This document shows, piece by piece, positions 6,556-13,262 of a stretch of DNA of 17,836 bases. Position numbers and translations under genes: made by a program. The stretch is from Candidatus Woesearchaeota archaeon (lineage in GTDB: Archaea; Nanobdellota; Nanobdellia; Woesearchaeales; UBA12501): the NCBI GenBank assembly GCA_014729495.1, contig WJJV01000087.1, positions 1 to 17,836 on the forward strand. Direction: 5' to 3'. Every line of letters starts with the position of its first letter. The first letter of the stretch is position 1. The notes under the pieces were generated by a model. That model had not been told where the DNA came from and did not search any database. It saw only the letters and a list, made by a program, of their open reading frames with translations.

Positions 6556-8571
6556 TCATCCAAGCATTCCAAGCTCAATGTCTGTCTTGAGCTCCATTAT
6601 CTCATAATAGACCTTCTTCTTGTCCTCTATATCAAGCAGCTGTGAGTACAGCTTCTGTATCCTTGAGTACATGTTTTTTGCTTCATCATAATTGTTCTCT
6701 GATATGAGATTCCTTGCCTGCTCAATGAGGTTGTATATGGTAAGTGTTGAAGACTTCTCTGCCTTTGAGGCCTCTTCCACAACCCCTGATGTGCCTTTCA
6801 TCTCAAGCTCGCTGACAGGCACCCTGTAAGCCTTTTTCTTTAGCATGCCTTCCTCTTTCTTAAGCTCTTCTATGCCTTTCTCAAGCATCTCCTCCTTCTT
6901 GTCAAGCATGTCCTGCTTCTCCTTGAGCTTATTCTCCTTATCCTCCATCTCCTTGATTTCAGATAGCTGGTCTGCCCTTCTCTTAATCTCATTCTCAAGG
7001 GACTTGATCTCGTTTTCCATGTCTTTCTTTATCTTAATCCTTGATGACTTGAGTGATTTTATGCTGGCCTTGAGCTCTTTTGCTTCGCTTGCTTTCTTGA
7101 GCTTCTTTTCTGCTTCCTGAACCTTTTTCTTCCACTCTTTCTCAAGAGCCTCTACACTCTTCTCTCTTCCATGCAGTGTCTTCTCTTTGGAATTTATCTC
7201 TTTCTCTTTCTCCTCAAGCTTGTCTATAGCATTTAGTATCTTCTCTTCTCTCTCCTCAAGATCCTTCTTGTCCTTCTCCATATGATTCACTAAAGACCGG
7301 ACTTCATCCTCTTTTGTCTTAAGATCAGAAATATCCTGCTCAAGATCCCTTACTTTCTCTATGACCTCTGTTTCCTTGTCATTAAGCTCTTTCTCTTTCT
7401 GTTCAAGGTCGCTGACATAATTGGACTTGTCCTCAATATCTTTCTTTAACTTCTCTTTCTTGTTCTGGAGATCAAGTATGTCCTTGTCTATGCTCTGGAT
7501 GGTCTTCTTTGCTGACTTCTCCATCCTCTTTATCTCTTTCTCCTTGTCAGAGAGCTCTGCTTCTTTCTTATTGAGCTTTGTCTCCTTGTCAAGGAGGTAT
7601 TTCTGCTTCTCATCAAGCTTCTGCCTGAACTGGTCATTCAGTTCCTTGTTATTGATTATCTTCTCCTCTCTTTCAGCAAGCTCTCTCTGCTTCTCCTGTA
7701 TCAGCATTCTCTCTCTTCTGAGGAACCGGACTGACTCTTTCATTATTGACCTGTTCTTCTCTACATCTTCCTCAAGCTTCTTCTTCTGCAGCTTAAGCGC
7801 CTCGACTTCTTTTGCAATAGAATTCTTCTGTTTCTGTGATGAGCTTATCTCTTTCTTTGATCTTGAGTATGTCTTGTTGAATTCTTTCTCCCTCTGATCA
7901 AGCTCAGCTGACCTTTTCTCAAGCTCTTCCTCCTTGGACATGAGATGGTTCTCTTTCTTGTTGAGCTTATCTTCCTTATCCTTTAGCTTGTCTGAAAGTT
8001 TTATGAGAAGCTTCTGCTTGTTTGAAAGCGCTTTCTCTTTCTTAGGAACCTCTTTTTTTATCTGTTTGTGCTCCTTCTCCAGGTCACTGAGCTGCGCCTC
8101 TCTTTTGGATATCTCTTCCTTTATTTCCTCAAGTTTCTTCTGCAATGATTCCAGCTCTTTCTGGTATTCCTTCTTGTTCTTTGGGGATTCTGATATCTTC
8201 CTTAGTGATTCTTCCTTCTTCTCGAGCTCCTTTGATTTCTTTATGAGCTCCTCTTCTTTCCTGACAAGCTGATTCCTTTTCTTGTCTATCTCTTCAGACA
8301 ATTCCTTGAGAAGCTTCTCCTTGTTCTTTATATCCTTTTCAGAAGAAACAGGCTTTGAGGGTTCAGACAGATCTTCACCTGAAGTTTTGTTCTCTGAATC
8401 CTTTGATGACACTGATCTTGAGGATTCTGGTTTATCATCTGCATTTTTCTCAGACTCCTTGTCCTTAGGATTTTTCTTAAGCAGTCTGGAAAAGAAGCCT
8501 TCCCTGCCTTCGTCTGGCAAAGGAGGCGGGCCAAGCACATCATCATCTTTATTGCTGCTAGCGTCTGCCAT
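6556..8571 (-). CDS. Long coiled-coil protein with C-terminal helical (MIT/TPR-like) domain
   Basis: 671 aa. The N-terminal 25 residues hold a proline motif (GPPPLPDEG) and FFSRLLKKN, followed by a low-complexity Ser/Glu/Lys linker. About residues 80-590 are nearly uninterrupted heptad-type coiled coil rich in Lys, Glu and Leu, with recurring KEKEL/KKEEEL units. The last 70 residues form a separate helical domain: LTIYNLIEQARNLISENNYD, then YSRIQKLYSQL and VYYEIMELKTDIELGM. Similar C-terminal domains recur in DPANN coiled-coil and membrane proteins and look like TPR/MIT hairpins that bind partners. No membrane segment, no ATPase motif, so it is not SMC. The start at 8571 follows GGGGG (8580-8584) with an 8-base gap; an in-frame ATG at 8601 lies upstream of the predicted transcription start. 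A structural or scaffolding role is inferred. Confidence 0.88.
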   Translation of the reverse strand: MADASSNKDDDVLGPPPLPDEGREGFFSRLLKKNPKDKESEKNADDKPESSRSVSSKDSENKTSGEDLSEPSKPVSSEKDIKNKEKLLKELSEEIDKKRNQLVRKEEELIKKSKELEKKEESLRKISESPKNKKEYQKELESLQKKLEEIKEEISKREAQLSDLEKEHKQIKKEVPKKEKALSNKQKLLIKLSDKLKDKEDKLNKKENHLMSKEEELEKRSAELDQREKEFNKTYSRSKKEISSSQKQKNSIAKEVEALKLQKKKLEEDVEKNRSIMKESVRFLRRERMLIQEKQRELAEREEKIINNKELNDQFRQKLDEKQKYLLDKETKLNKKEAELSDKEKEIKRMEKSAKKTIQSIDKDILDLQNKKEKLKKDIEDKSNYVSDLEQKEKELNDKETEVIEKVRDLEQDISDLKTKEDEVRSLVNHMEKDKKDLEEREEKILNAIDKLEEKEKEINSKEKTLHGREKSVEALEKEWKKKVQEAEKKLKKASEAKELKASIKSLKSSRIKIKKDMENEIKSLENEIKRRADQLSEIKEMEDKENKLKEKQDMLDKKEEMLEKGIEELKKEEGMLKKKAYRVPVSELEMKGTSGVVEEASKAEKSSTLTIYNLIEQARNLISENNYDEAKNMYSRIQKLYSQLLDIEDKKKVYYEIMELKTDIELGMLG

Positions 8572-8678
8572 GTAAACTACCCCCAAGGCATTAAATTGCA
8601 TTGCCTTTTATATAATTTTGTAACGATTAGAAAATGAGAACAAAAACATTTATAAACCACCCCAAAAACCCTGTTATT
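8572..8678. promoter_or_regulatory. Divergent promoter region (coiled-coil gene / zinc protein-EF-1-beta operon)
   Basis: Two separate TATA-like boxes. On the minus strand, aattatataaaa centred near 8612 gives a short leader of about 15 bases that contains GGGGG. On the plus strand, tttataaa at 8649-8656 lies 27 bases before ATG 8679, giving a leaderless start. The two promoters are back to back without overlap. Confidence 0.55.
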
Positions 8679-8843
8679 ATGGACAAATGCAGCTCATGTA
8701 AAAAGAATGTGGCTAACAAAAAAGGCGTGGCCAGATTCATGTGCCCTAAGTGCGGCAAGCAGGAGATAATAAGATGCCCTGAATGCAGGAAGATAGCAGC
8801 AAAATACAAATGCCCTGAATGCAATTTCACAGGGCCTAACTAG
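8679..8843 (+). CDS. Zinc-ribbon protein with four CxxC motifs (HVO_2753-like)
   Basis: 54-aa protein made almost entirely of two zinc sites: CSSC, CPKC, CPEC and CPEC, ending NFTGPN. This is the pattern of the archaeal small zinc-finger family typified by Haloferax HVO_2753, often annotated as a zinc-finger or RNA-binding protein and found next to EF-1-beta. The ATG at 8679 (MDKCSSCKK) is chosen because the TATA box is 27 bases upstream; an upstream in-frame ATG at 8634 precedes that box. It is followed 8 bases later by the EF-1-beta gene, so a role linked to translation is suggested by context only. Confidence 0.88.
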   Translation: MDKCSSCKKNVANKKGVARFMCPKCGKQEIIRCPECRKIAAKYKCPECNFTGPN

Positions 8844-8851
8844 GTGATTCT

Positions 8852-9127
8852 ATGGCAACAGTTGTGATTACTATGAGGATAATGCCTGAGTCAGTTGATA
8901 TTGACCTTGCAAAAGTGGAAGAGAAAGCAAATTCGCTTATCAGCGAGTTTGGCGGAAATGCAGGCAAGAGCGAACAGAACCCTATTGCTTTCGGACTCAA
9001 GGCTCTTGACATCTACTTCACATTGCCTGAAGAGAAAGGATCAACAGATGACCTTGAGAAGTCAGTCTCTGAGCTAGAAGGAGTCCAGTCAGCTGAAGTG
9101 ACTGATGTAAGAAGGGCTGTTGGTTGA
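8852..9127 (+). CDS. ef1b: Translation elongation factor 1-beta (aEF-1B)
   Basis: 91 aa, the normal size for archaeal EF-1-beta, the guanine-nucleotide exchange factor of EF-1-alpha. Recognisable features are the N-terminal strand VVITMRIMPESVDIDL, the central NPIAFGLKALDIYFTLPEEK with the conserved IAFGLKAL, and the C-terminal VQSAEVTDVRRAVG. AGGTGA lies about 5 bases before the ATG, so this second gene of the operon uses a Shine-Dalgarno sequence while the first is leaderless. Translation of the two is probably linked through the 8-base gap. Confidence 0.95.
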   Translation: MATVVITMRIMPESVDIDLAKVEEKANSLISEFGGNAGKSEQNPIAFGLKALDIYFTLPEEKGSTDDLEKSVSELEGVQSAEVTDVRRAVG

Positions 9128-9240
9128 ACAGTTCTATTATCCTGTATTCTATTTGTTGTTTAACTTCTGAATTCTGGATATTTCTTTAATAGAATAATAA
9201 TAATAATTTGAGATACAAGCGTGTCTTTTTCAGGCTCGGT

Positions 9241-9681
9241 TCATACAGCAGCCATAATGCCCAAAGCAATCCCTATGACAAATGCAAGAATTCCAACTAT
9301 CATGCCTATGACAAAACCTATGACCATCATCAGTCCGAACCATACAAGTCCCACAAGCAGTCCTTTCTTCCATTCAAGATCAAAGAAAAGCTTGGGAAGA
9401 ACAAGATAAAGGACAGCAGATACAAGAAAACCAACACTGCCTATCACAAGTGCAATAAGTATATCATCATAGAACCATTGAGGTATTGTTATCACAAATC
9501 CTGCAAAGGCCAGAATCAAAGCAGGCAAGAGTGCCCTGACATAGGTTATCCTTCTGATCTTGAATATGTTTGCGCTTATCCACAGCCCAAGAGCAGATAA
9601 AGGTATCATCAGCACAAGAGTAATTACAGAAATAATTATCCTCAACGCCATTGGAACCGCAGCCACTGAAGTCATTGCCAT
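9241..9681 (-). CDS. Four-helix integral membrane protein
   Basis: 146 aa, almost entirely hydrophobic, with four predicted transmembrane helices at about 12-36, 48-65, 76-95 and 106-143 (the last one glycine- and isoleucine-rich and long enough to be two). Few charged residues: KIRR after the first helix and DLEWKK before the last segment. No transporter or enzyme motif recognised. Start is either ATG 9681 or the next ATG two codons in. It is followed on the plus-strand side by the tail of EF-1-beta with a gap of 113 bases in which I see nothing distinctive beyond T-rich stretches. Confidence 0.8.
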   Translation of the reverse strand: MAMTSVAAVPMALRIIISVITLVLMIPLSALGLWISANIFKIRRITYVRALLPALILAFAGFVITIPQWFYDDILIALVIGSVGFLVSAVLYLVLPKLFFDLEWKKGLLVGLVWFGLMMVIGFVIGMIVGILAFVIGIALGIMAAV

Positions 9682-9786
9682 ATTATTATAGATTATTTTT
9701 GATTTGAATCCATCATCCTATTGAATGATTGAATGAATCAAAGTAAGTTATCTTCATATCTCACTTGATATCCTCACCTGATATAA

Positions 9787-10056
9787 TCACAGGAGATTCC
9801 TTATCTTGTCTATGTTATCTGCAACTTCTGTTCCTTTCTTTGTGAGGGAAAGAAGCTTGAGCCTTCCCTGCTTGTTGAAGTTTATCAGGCCTGATTTCTC
9901 CATCTGCTGGAGAATCTTGACAACATGAGAATATGTGCAGTCAATCTGCTTTGCAAGGTTTGATGCATAGACTTCGCTCTTGGCATTCCTAAGATTTATC
10001 AGCATAAGCGCTGGTTTTTCCCTGAAGAAAACCCCAAAAATCTCTTTATTCTTCAT
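9787..10056 (-). CDS. Winged-helix DNA-binding regulator (MarR-like)
   Basis: 89 aa. A compact winged helix covers almost the whole protein: helix 1 FREKPALMLINL, helix 2 SEVYASNLAKQI, recognition helix TYSHVVKILQQMEKSGLI, and a wing FNKQGRLKLLSLTKKG, followed by a short C-terminal helix that may dimerise. It is a local transcription regulator with unknown target. ATG 10056 is preferred over ATG 10074 because GGGGG lies 6 bases before it. An AT-rich inverted repeat in its promoter (taaataa 10100-10106 with ttattta 10120-10126) could be an autoregulatory operator, but such matches are easy in AT-rich DNA. Confidence 0.82.
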   Translation of the reverse strand: MKNKEIFGVFFREKPALMLINLRNAKSEVYASNLAKQIDCTYSHVVKILQQMEKSGLINFNKQGRLKLLSLTKKGTEVADNIDKIRNLL

Positions 10057-10170
10057 CAATAACCCCCACTCCATTTATCAACTTGATAATATATTTTACT
10101 AAATAAATGTTAAAAGAGCTTATTTATAAATATTGTGTTTTTTATATGACATGAGGTCAAAACAGAAAAA

Positions 10171-10180
10171 GTTTTAAACC
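10171..10180 (+). promoter_or_regulatory. TATA box of the XPD-like helicase gene
   Basis: gttttaaacc, centred about 25.5 bases before ATG 10201, preceded by an A-rich BRE-like stretch. It predicts a leaderless transcript. Confidence 0.6.
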
Positions 10181-10200
10181 CGAGCAGAAAAAACTTAGAC

Positions 10201-12087
10201 ATGAGTAAGGATTTTCTTTTCCCCTACGATAATATCAGGAGAATCCAGGCGGATATGCTGGCTGATGTATCTGAAGCTGTAGGATCAGGCAAGAATATGA
10301 TAGCGCATGCACCCACAGGTCTGGGAAAGACAGCAGCTTCCATAGGACCTGCGCTAAAATACGCTCTGGACAATGATCTTACAGTATTCTTTCTCACATC
10401 AAGGCACACTCAGCATCTTATAGCAATAGAGACCCTTACAGAGATTAAGAAGAAGCATGGAATAGACCTGAATGTGGCTGACATAATCGGAAAGCGATGG
10501 ATGTGCGCAATGGAAGGCGTGCAGCTGCTGTCATCAAAAGACTTCTCAGAGTACTGCAAGTCCATGAGAGAAGAGGGAAAATGCGAGTTCTACTCAAGGA
10601 CAAGGAAAGGCAATTCACCTACTCCTGAAGCCAAGAAAACTCTTGCTGAGATCAAGGAGACAAACTCCTGGAAGACAGAGAGCATGATAGAATTATGCAA
10701 GCAGAACAAGCTATGCCCTTATGAGATGGCTATGATGCTTGCTGCAGAAGCCAATGTGGTTATAGCTGATTACTTCTACATATTTGATTCTGGAATAAGA
10801 GACACTTTCATGAGAAAGACAAGCAATGATCTCTCAAAATCAATAATAATAGTTGATGAAGGCCATAATCTCCCTTCAAGGATCAGGGATCTTGCTACAG
10901 CAAAACTCTCATCATTCATACTGAAGAACGCAATCAAGGAAGCGAAGAAATACGGCTATAAGGAGACAGTGGCTGATATATCTCAGCTGCAGGACATAAT
11001 GAACCGGCTCGGAGACGGATTGAAGACGTATGGAGAGAAGCTTGTGAAAAAAGAGGAGTTCATGGCAGCTGCAAACCGGATAAAGGATTATGACCAGCTG
11101 GTCGCGGATCTTGCATTTATCGGAGATGCAATACGGGAGCAGCAGAGGAAAAGCTATGTGGGATCGCTTTCATTCTTTCTTGAGCTATGGCCAGGCACTG
11201 ACCACGGCAAGACAAGGATACTGAAGATGTCACAGTTCAAGAACCAGCCCCAGCTCACCTTAACATACAGATGCCTTGATCCTTCAGTGTTCACAAAAGA
11301 GATCATAGAGAATGCGCATTCGACAATAATCATGAGCGGAACCCTTAATCCCACATCAATGTACAAGGATCTTCTGGGTTTTCCTGAGGATACAATCGAA
11401 AGGACATATGACAGCCCTTTTTTTGAACAGAACAAACTAACAATAATAGTTCCAGAGACCACCACAAAGTTCTCGCAGAGGAATGACATGCAGTTCAGGA
11501 GGATAGCTGAGATATCATCAGAAATAGTGAATAATGTGCCTGGCAACAGCGCGGTATTCTTTCCAAGTTACGGACTGAGGGATCAGGTCTACAGGCATTT
11601 CTATGACATGTGCGCAAAGACCACTTTCCTTGAACAGCCAGGCATGACAAAAGAGGAGAAAGGGGATTTTCTTGAGAGGTTCAAAGGCTATCAGAAGACA
11701 GGAGCAGTTCTGCTTGGAGCATCAACAGGATCATATGGTGAGGGAATAGACCTGCCAGGAGACTTTCTCAAAGCAGTGGTCGTAGTGGGTCTTCCTCTTG
11801 AGCATCCAGATCTTGAGACAAAGGAGCTCATAAGGTATTTTGACACAAAGTTCAGCAAGGGATGGGATTATGGTTATATCTTCCCTGCCTTCAACAGGAC
11901 AATGCAGAATGCCGGAAGGTGCATACGATCAGAGGAAGACAGGGGTGTTGTGGTGTTCCTTGATGAAAGATACCTCTGGCCTATGTACAGAAGATGCTTC
12001 AACCAGGAAGAAGATATAAAGGTGAGCAGGCATTACAAGGAATTGATTGAAGAATTCTTTGATCCAAAGCAGAGGAAGCTTATCTGA
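10201..12087 (+). CDS. XPD/Rad3-family Fe-S DNA helicase
   Basis: 628-aa superfamily 2 helicase that should unwind DNA 5'-to-3' with ATP. Walker A is HAPTGLGKT (residues 36-44) and motif II is DEGH (219-222). Between them lie four cysteines in the positions of the XPD Fe-S cluster: C102 (RWMC), C119 (EYC), C128 (GKC) and C172 (LCPYE). C166 is an extra nearby cysteine. The second RecA domain has the SGTL stretch near 380, GSYGEGIDLPG, and the final motif QNAGRCIRSEEDRG, with the arginines expected to contact ATP. In archaea, XPD-like enzymes act in DNA repair and are not part of a TFIIH complex. A run of six T at 12091-12096 follows the stop. Very confident for family; exact role (XPD or DinG-like) less so. 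Confidence 0.94.
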   Translation: MSKDFLFPYDNIRRIQADMLADVSEAVGSGKNMIAHAPTGLGKTAASIGPALKYALDNDLTVFFLTSRHTQHLIAIETLTEIKKKHGIDLNVADIIGKRWMCAMEGVQLLSSKDFSEYCKSMREEGKCEFYSRTRKGNSPTPEAKKTLAEIKETNSWKTESMIELCKQNKLCPYEMAMMLAAEANVVIADYFYIFDSGIRDTFMRKTSNDLSKSIIIVDEGHNLPSRIRDLATAKLSSFILKNAIKEAKKYGYKETVADISQLQDIMNRLGDGLKTYGEKLVKKEEFMAAANRIKDYDQLVADLAFIGDAIREQQRKSYVGSLSFFLELWPGTDHGKTRILKMSQFKNQPQLTLTYRCLDPSVFTKEIIENAHSTIIMSGTLNPTSMYKDLLGFPEDTIERTYDSPFFEQNKLTIIVPETTTKFSQRNDMQFRRIAEISSEIVNNVPGNSAVFFPSYGLRDQVYRHFYDMCAKTTFLEQPGMTKEEKGDFLERFKGYQKTGAVLLGASTGSYGEGIDLPGDFLKAVVVVGLPLEHPDLETKELIRYFDTKFSKGWDYGYIFPAFNRTMQNAGRCIRSEEDRGVVVFLDERYLWPMYRRCFNQEEDIKVSRHYKELIEEFFDPKQRKLI

Positions 12088-12090
12088 TGC

Positions 12091-12096
12091 TTTTTT
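12091..12096 (+). terminator. T-tract after the helicase gene
   Basis: Six consecutive T begin 4 bases after the stop codon of the helicase gene, a typical placing for an archaeal U-tract terminator. No hairpin is needed or seen. Confidence 0.45.
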
Positions 12097-12155
12097 CTTA
12101 GTCCATAAAGCAGATACAGTAATACAGAAAGATATATAGAGATATACAAGTCATT

Positions 12156-12177
12156 CAGTATACATTATACTATACTG
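12156..12177. promoter_or_regulatory. Palindrome upstream of the 132-aa protein gene, possible operator
   Basis: cagtata (12156-12162) and tatactg (12171-12177) are perfect inverted repeats separated by 8 bases, a size suited to a dimeric DNA-binding protein. It lies about 20-40 bases upstream of the TATA box at 12197-12204, where an activator could bind. Confidence 0.4.
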
Positions 12178-12196
12178 TTCTTTAAAAACATAACAT

Positions 12197-12204
12197 TTAT
12201 ATAC
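12197..12204 (+). promoter_or_regulatory. TATA box of the 132-aa protein gene
   Basis: tttatata, about 31 bases before ATG 12232, so the leader should be only a few bases. Confidence 0.55.
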
Positions 12205-12231
12205 TAGTCTACTATACCTCACTTGATAACC

Positions 12232-12630
12232 ATGGTTATACTGTTTGACAAGTTTAACCTGCCGCAGAATGTGTATGAAGTCATATTCGCCACAGAGCAG
12301 CAGGCGCTTGTTGCAAAACTCCTGATAAAGGAGCTGAAAGACAATGGAGGAGAGATGGGCAAGGCAGAGATGTCCCTGTTCGCCAACAAGCTCCATGATG
12401 GAACTCTTGTAGAGCCTCCAGAAAGCAGAGGACCTGCTGTGATAAGGCCAAAGCCTGTGAAGCTGTCCTATAACAAGAGGCAGTTTTATGATCGTATACT
12501 CACTCCAATGAAGGGCATGGGAATGATTGACTATGACCTTTACAACAAGAAATACAGGATATCTGACTCATTCAACAGAGCCCTGACCAAGATAGGCATA
12601 ATGTGGAGCCAGGAGGTCCATAAACAATAA
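12232..12630 (+). CDS. Hypothetical 132-aa protein with winged-helix-like C-terminus
   Basis: The N-terminus (MVILFDKFNLPQNVYEVIFA) is followed by helices at about 21-55, a proline-rich linker at 60-77 (EPPESRGPAVIRPKPVK), and a C-terminal segment (about 80-127). In the last, NKRQFYDRILTPMKGMGMID followed by YNKKYRISDSFNRALTKIGI resembles the recognition helix and wing of a winged-helix domain. I do not recognise the family. A TTG three codons upstream could extend it, but the ATG fits the TATA box. A palindrome about 55 bases upstream could be its own operator. It is the last clear gene before 632 bases of structured non-coding DNA. Confidence 0.7.
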   Translation: MVILFDKFNLPQNVYEVIFATEQQALVAKLLIKELKDNGGEMGKAEMSLFANKLHDGTLVEPPESRGPAVIRPKPVKLSYNKRQFYDRILTPMKGMGMIDYDLYNKKYRISDSFNRALTKIGIMWSQEVHKQ

Positions 12631-12662
12631 TCATAATCACAAAACATAACAGAATCGCATTC

Positions 12663-12728
12663 ATAGGCCCCCTAGACTGGTTCTGTTTTCTCAACCACCC
12701 CCCAACAATCCTTTTCCAGGGGGCCTAT
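12663..12728. repeat. GC-rich 11-bp hairpin element
   Basis: ataggccccct (12663-12673) and agggggcctat (12718-12728) are a perfect 11-bp inverted repeat, the most GC-rich stem in the window, enclosing a 44-base C/T-rich loop. The loop contains its own 5-bp stem (tggtt/aacca) and a ccacccccc run. The right arm can instead pair with aggccc at 12744-12749, which would enclose a TATA-like cttatata. No T-run follows directly, so a simple terminator is not obvious. It could be a small repeat element or part of an RNA. Confidence 0.6.
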
Positions 12729-12762
12729 CCCACTTATATATCAAGGCCCAGAATACAAAAAG

Positions 12763-12925
12763 TATATAGCATTTCGTGCAATTCAATGCAATTGAGTTGC
12801 ACAAGATTCGCGTGTCAACAGAGCGAGCCGTTGCAGTTGGGGCTTATCCTACTTACAATGGGCTAACAAATATTGACAGAGCAGCGTGTGCAACATCTGT
12901 TGCACAGCTTCTCTTGTCTTCTGTT
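12763..12925 (+). ncRNA. Candidate structured small RNA
   Basis: A compact set of stems. Hairpin I at 12776-12802 has gtgcaa/ttgcac plus tcaat/attga around a gca loop. Stem II, tgtcaa/ttgaca (12813-12818 with 12873-12878), holds agcc/ggct (12826-12829 with 12841-12844). Hairpin III, tgtgcaac/gttgcaca with a 4-base loop, lies at 12887-12906. A TATA-like cttatatatc near 12733-12741 would start transcription near 12763, and a T-rich stretch follows at 12908-12931. Both ends are guesses. An overlapping open frame (12776-12985) starts at the first base of hairpin I and shows no protein-like pattern. It matches no RNA family I know (not RNase P, SRP or tRNA). Confidence 0.4.
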
Positions 12926-12994
12926 CTTTTGATCATGTTTAATGACACATTAATGCGATATTTTAATCACTTCTTAGTAGTATAAAATAGAAAG

Positions 12995-13003
12995 CTTTAT
13001 ATA
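12995..13003 (+). promoter_or_regulatory. TATA box of the HD/GGDEF operon
   Basis: ctttatata, with a second candidate tataaaata at 12981-12989. Initiation would fall near 13022-13030, leaving a leader of about 235 bases before ATG 13263. No TATA box lies at the leaderless distance from that ATG; the DNA there is the last hairpin of the leader. Confidence 0.5.
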
Positions 13004-13055
13004 ATAGTTCTATATCTCATATATCACTTTTTATTATTGTAAAGGGGTGAAATCA

Positions 13056-13244
13056 TAAAAATCCGAGCAATCGCCTACCTGAAACCTAAAGGTTTCAGTT
13101 TGACGGCGATTGTATCTAATATCAGATTTTTAGGATGCGGAAAACCAAAGGTTTTCAGCACCGTCAGAAATGCATAAGCATTTCTGAGGTTTCCAAAAGC
13201 CTTCATCTGAAACATAAATGTTTCAGTTTTCGGCTTTGTGGAAA
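13056..13244 (+). promoter_or_regulatory. Hairpin-array leader of the HD/GGDEF operon
   Basis: Four hairpins in a row. A has three nested 8-bp stems: 13056-13063/13125-13132, 13068-13075/13105-13112 and 13079-13086/13091-13098, with loop taaa. B pairs 13140-13146 with 13150-13156, loop aaa. C pairs 13165-13173 with 13178-13186, 9 bp, loop ataa. D pairs 13190-13201 with 13232-13244 (12 bp, one bulged G) around 13207-13214/13219-13226, loop taaa. A and D share the inner hairpin ctgaaacNtaaaNgtttcag and an outer gcc/ggc, with compensating changes at three pairs. The array ends 18 bases before ATG 13263. Also tgacgg (13101-13106) can pair with ccgtca (13161-13166), opening stem two of A. Roles that fit: riboswitch-like element, attenuator, or palindromic DNA repeats. 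It lacks the conserved core of known c-di-GMP riboswitches. Confidence 0.65.
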
Positions 13245-13262
13245 TAACAAAAAAGGTTGAGA

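Noticed and set aside
6845..8575. Several plus-strand open frames rich in Ser, Phe and Leu
   Set aside because: They are antisense shadows of the Lys/Glu-rich coiled-coil gene, whose codons read as Ser/Phe/Leu on the other strand.
9208..9600. 130-codon plus-strand open frame rich in Lys, Tyr and Asn
   Set aside because: It is antisense to a four-helix membrane protein with clear hydrophobic segments and lacks start signals.
12776..12985. 69-codon plus-strand open frame starting with GTG inside hairpin I
   Set aside because: The start lies on the first base of a perfect hairpin, no Shine-Dalgarno or leaderless TATA placing supports it, and the translation shows no domain pattern. The region is better explained as structured RNA or non-coding DNA.
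13056..13244. CRISPR array
   Set aside because: The repeated units are inverted hairpins of different length and sequence with irregular spacing, not direct repeats with uniform unique spacers, and no cas gene is present.
13022..13262. Known c-di-GMP riboswitch (GEMM-I or GEMM-II)
   Set aside because: Neither the conserved GEMM-I core with its tetraloop and receptor nor the GEMM-II pseudoknot pattern can be seen. If this leader senses a nucleotide it would be a new class.
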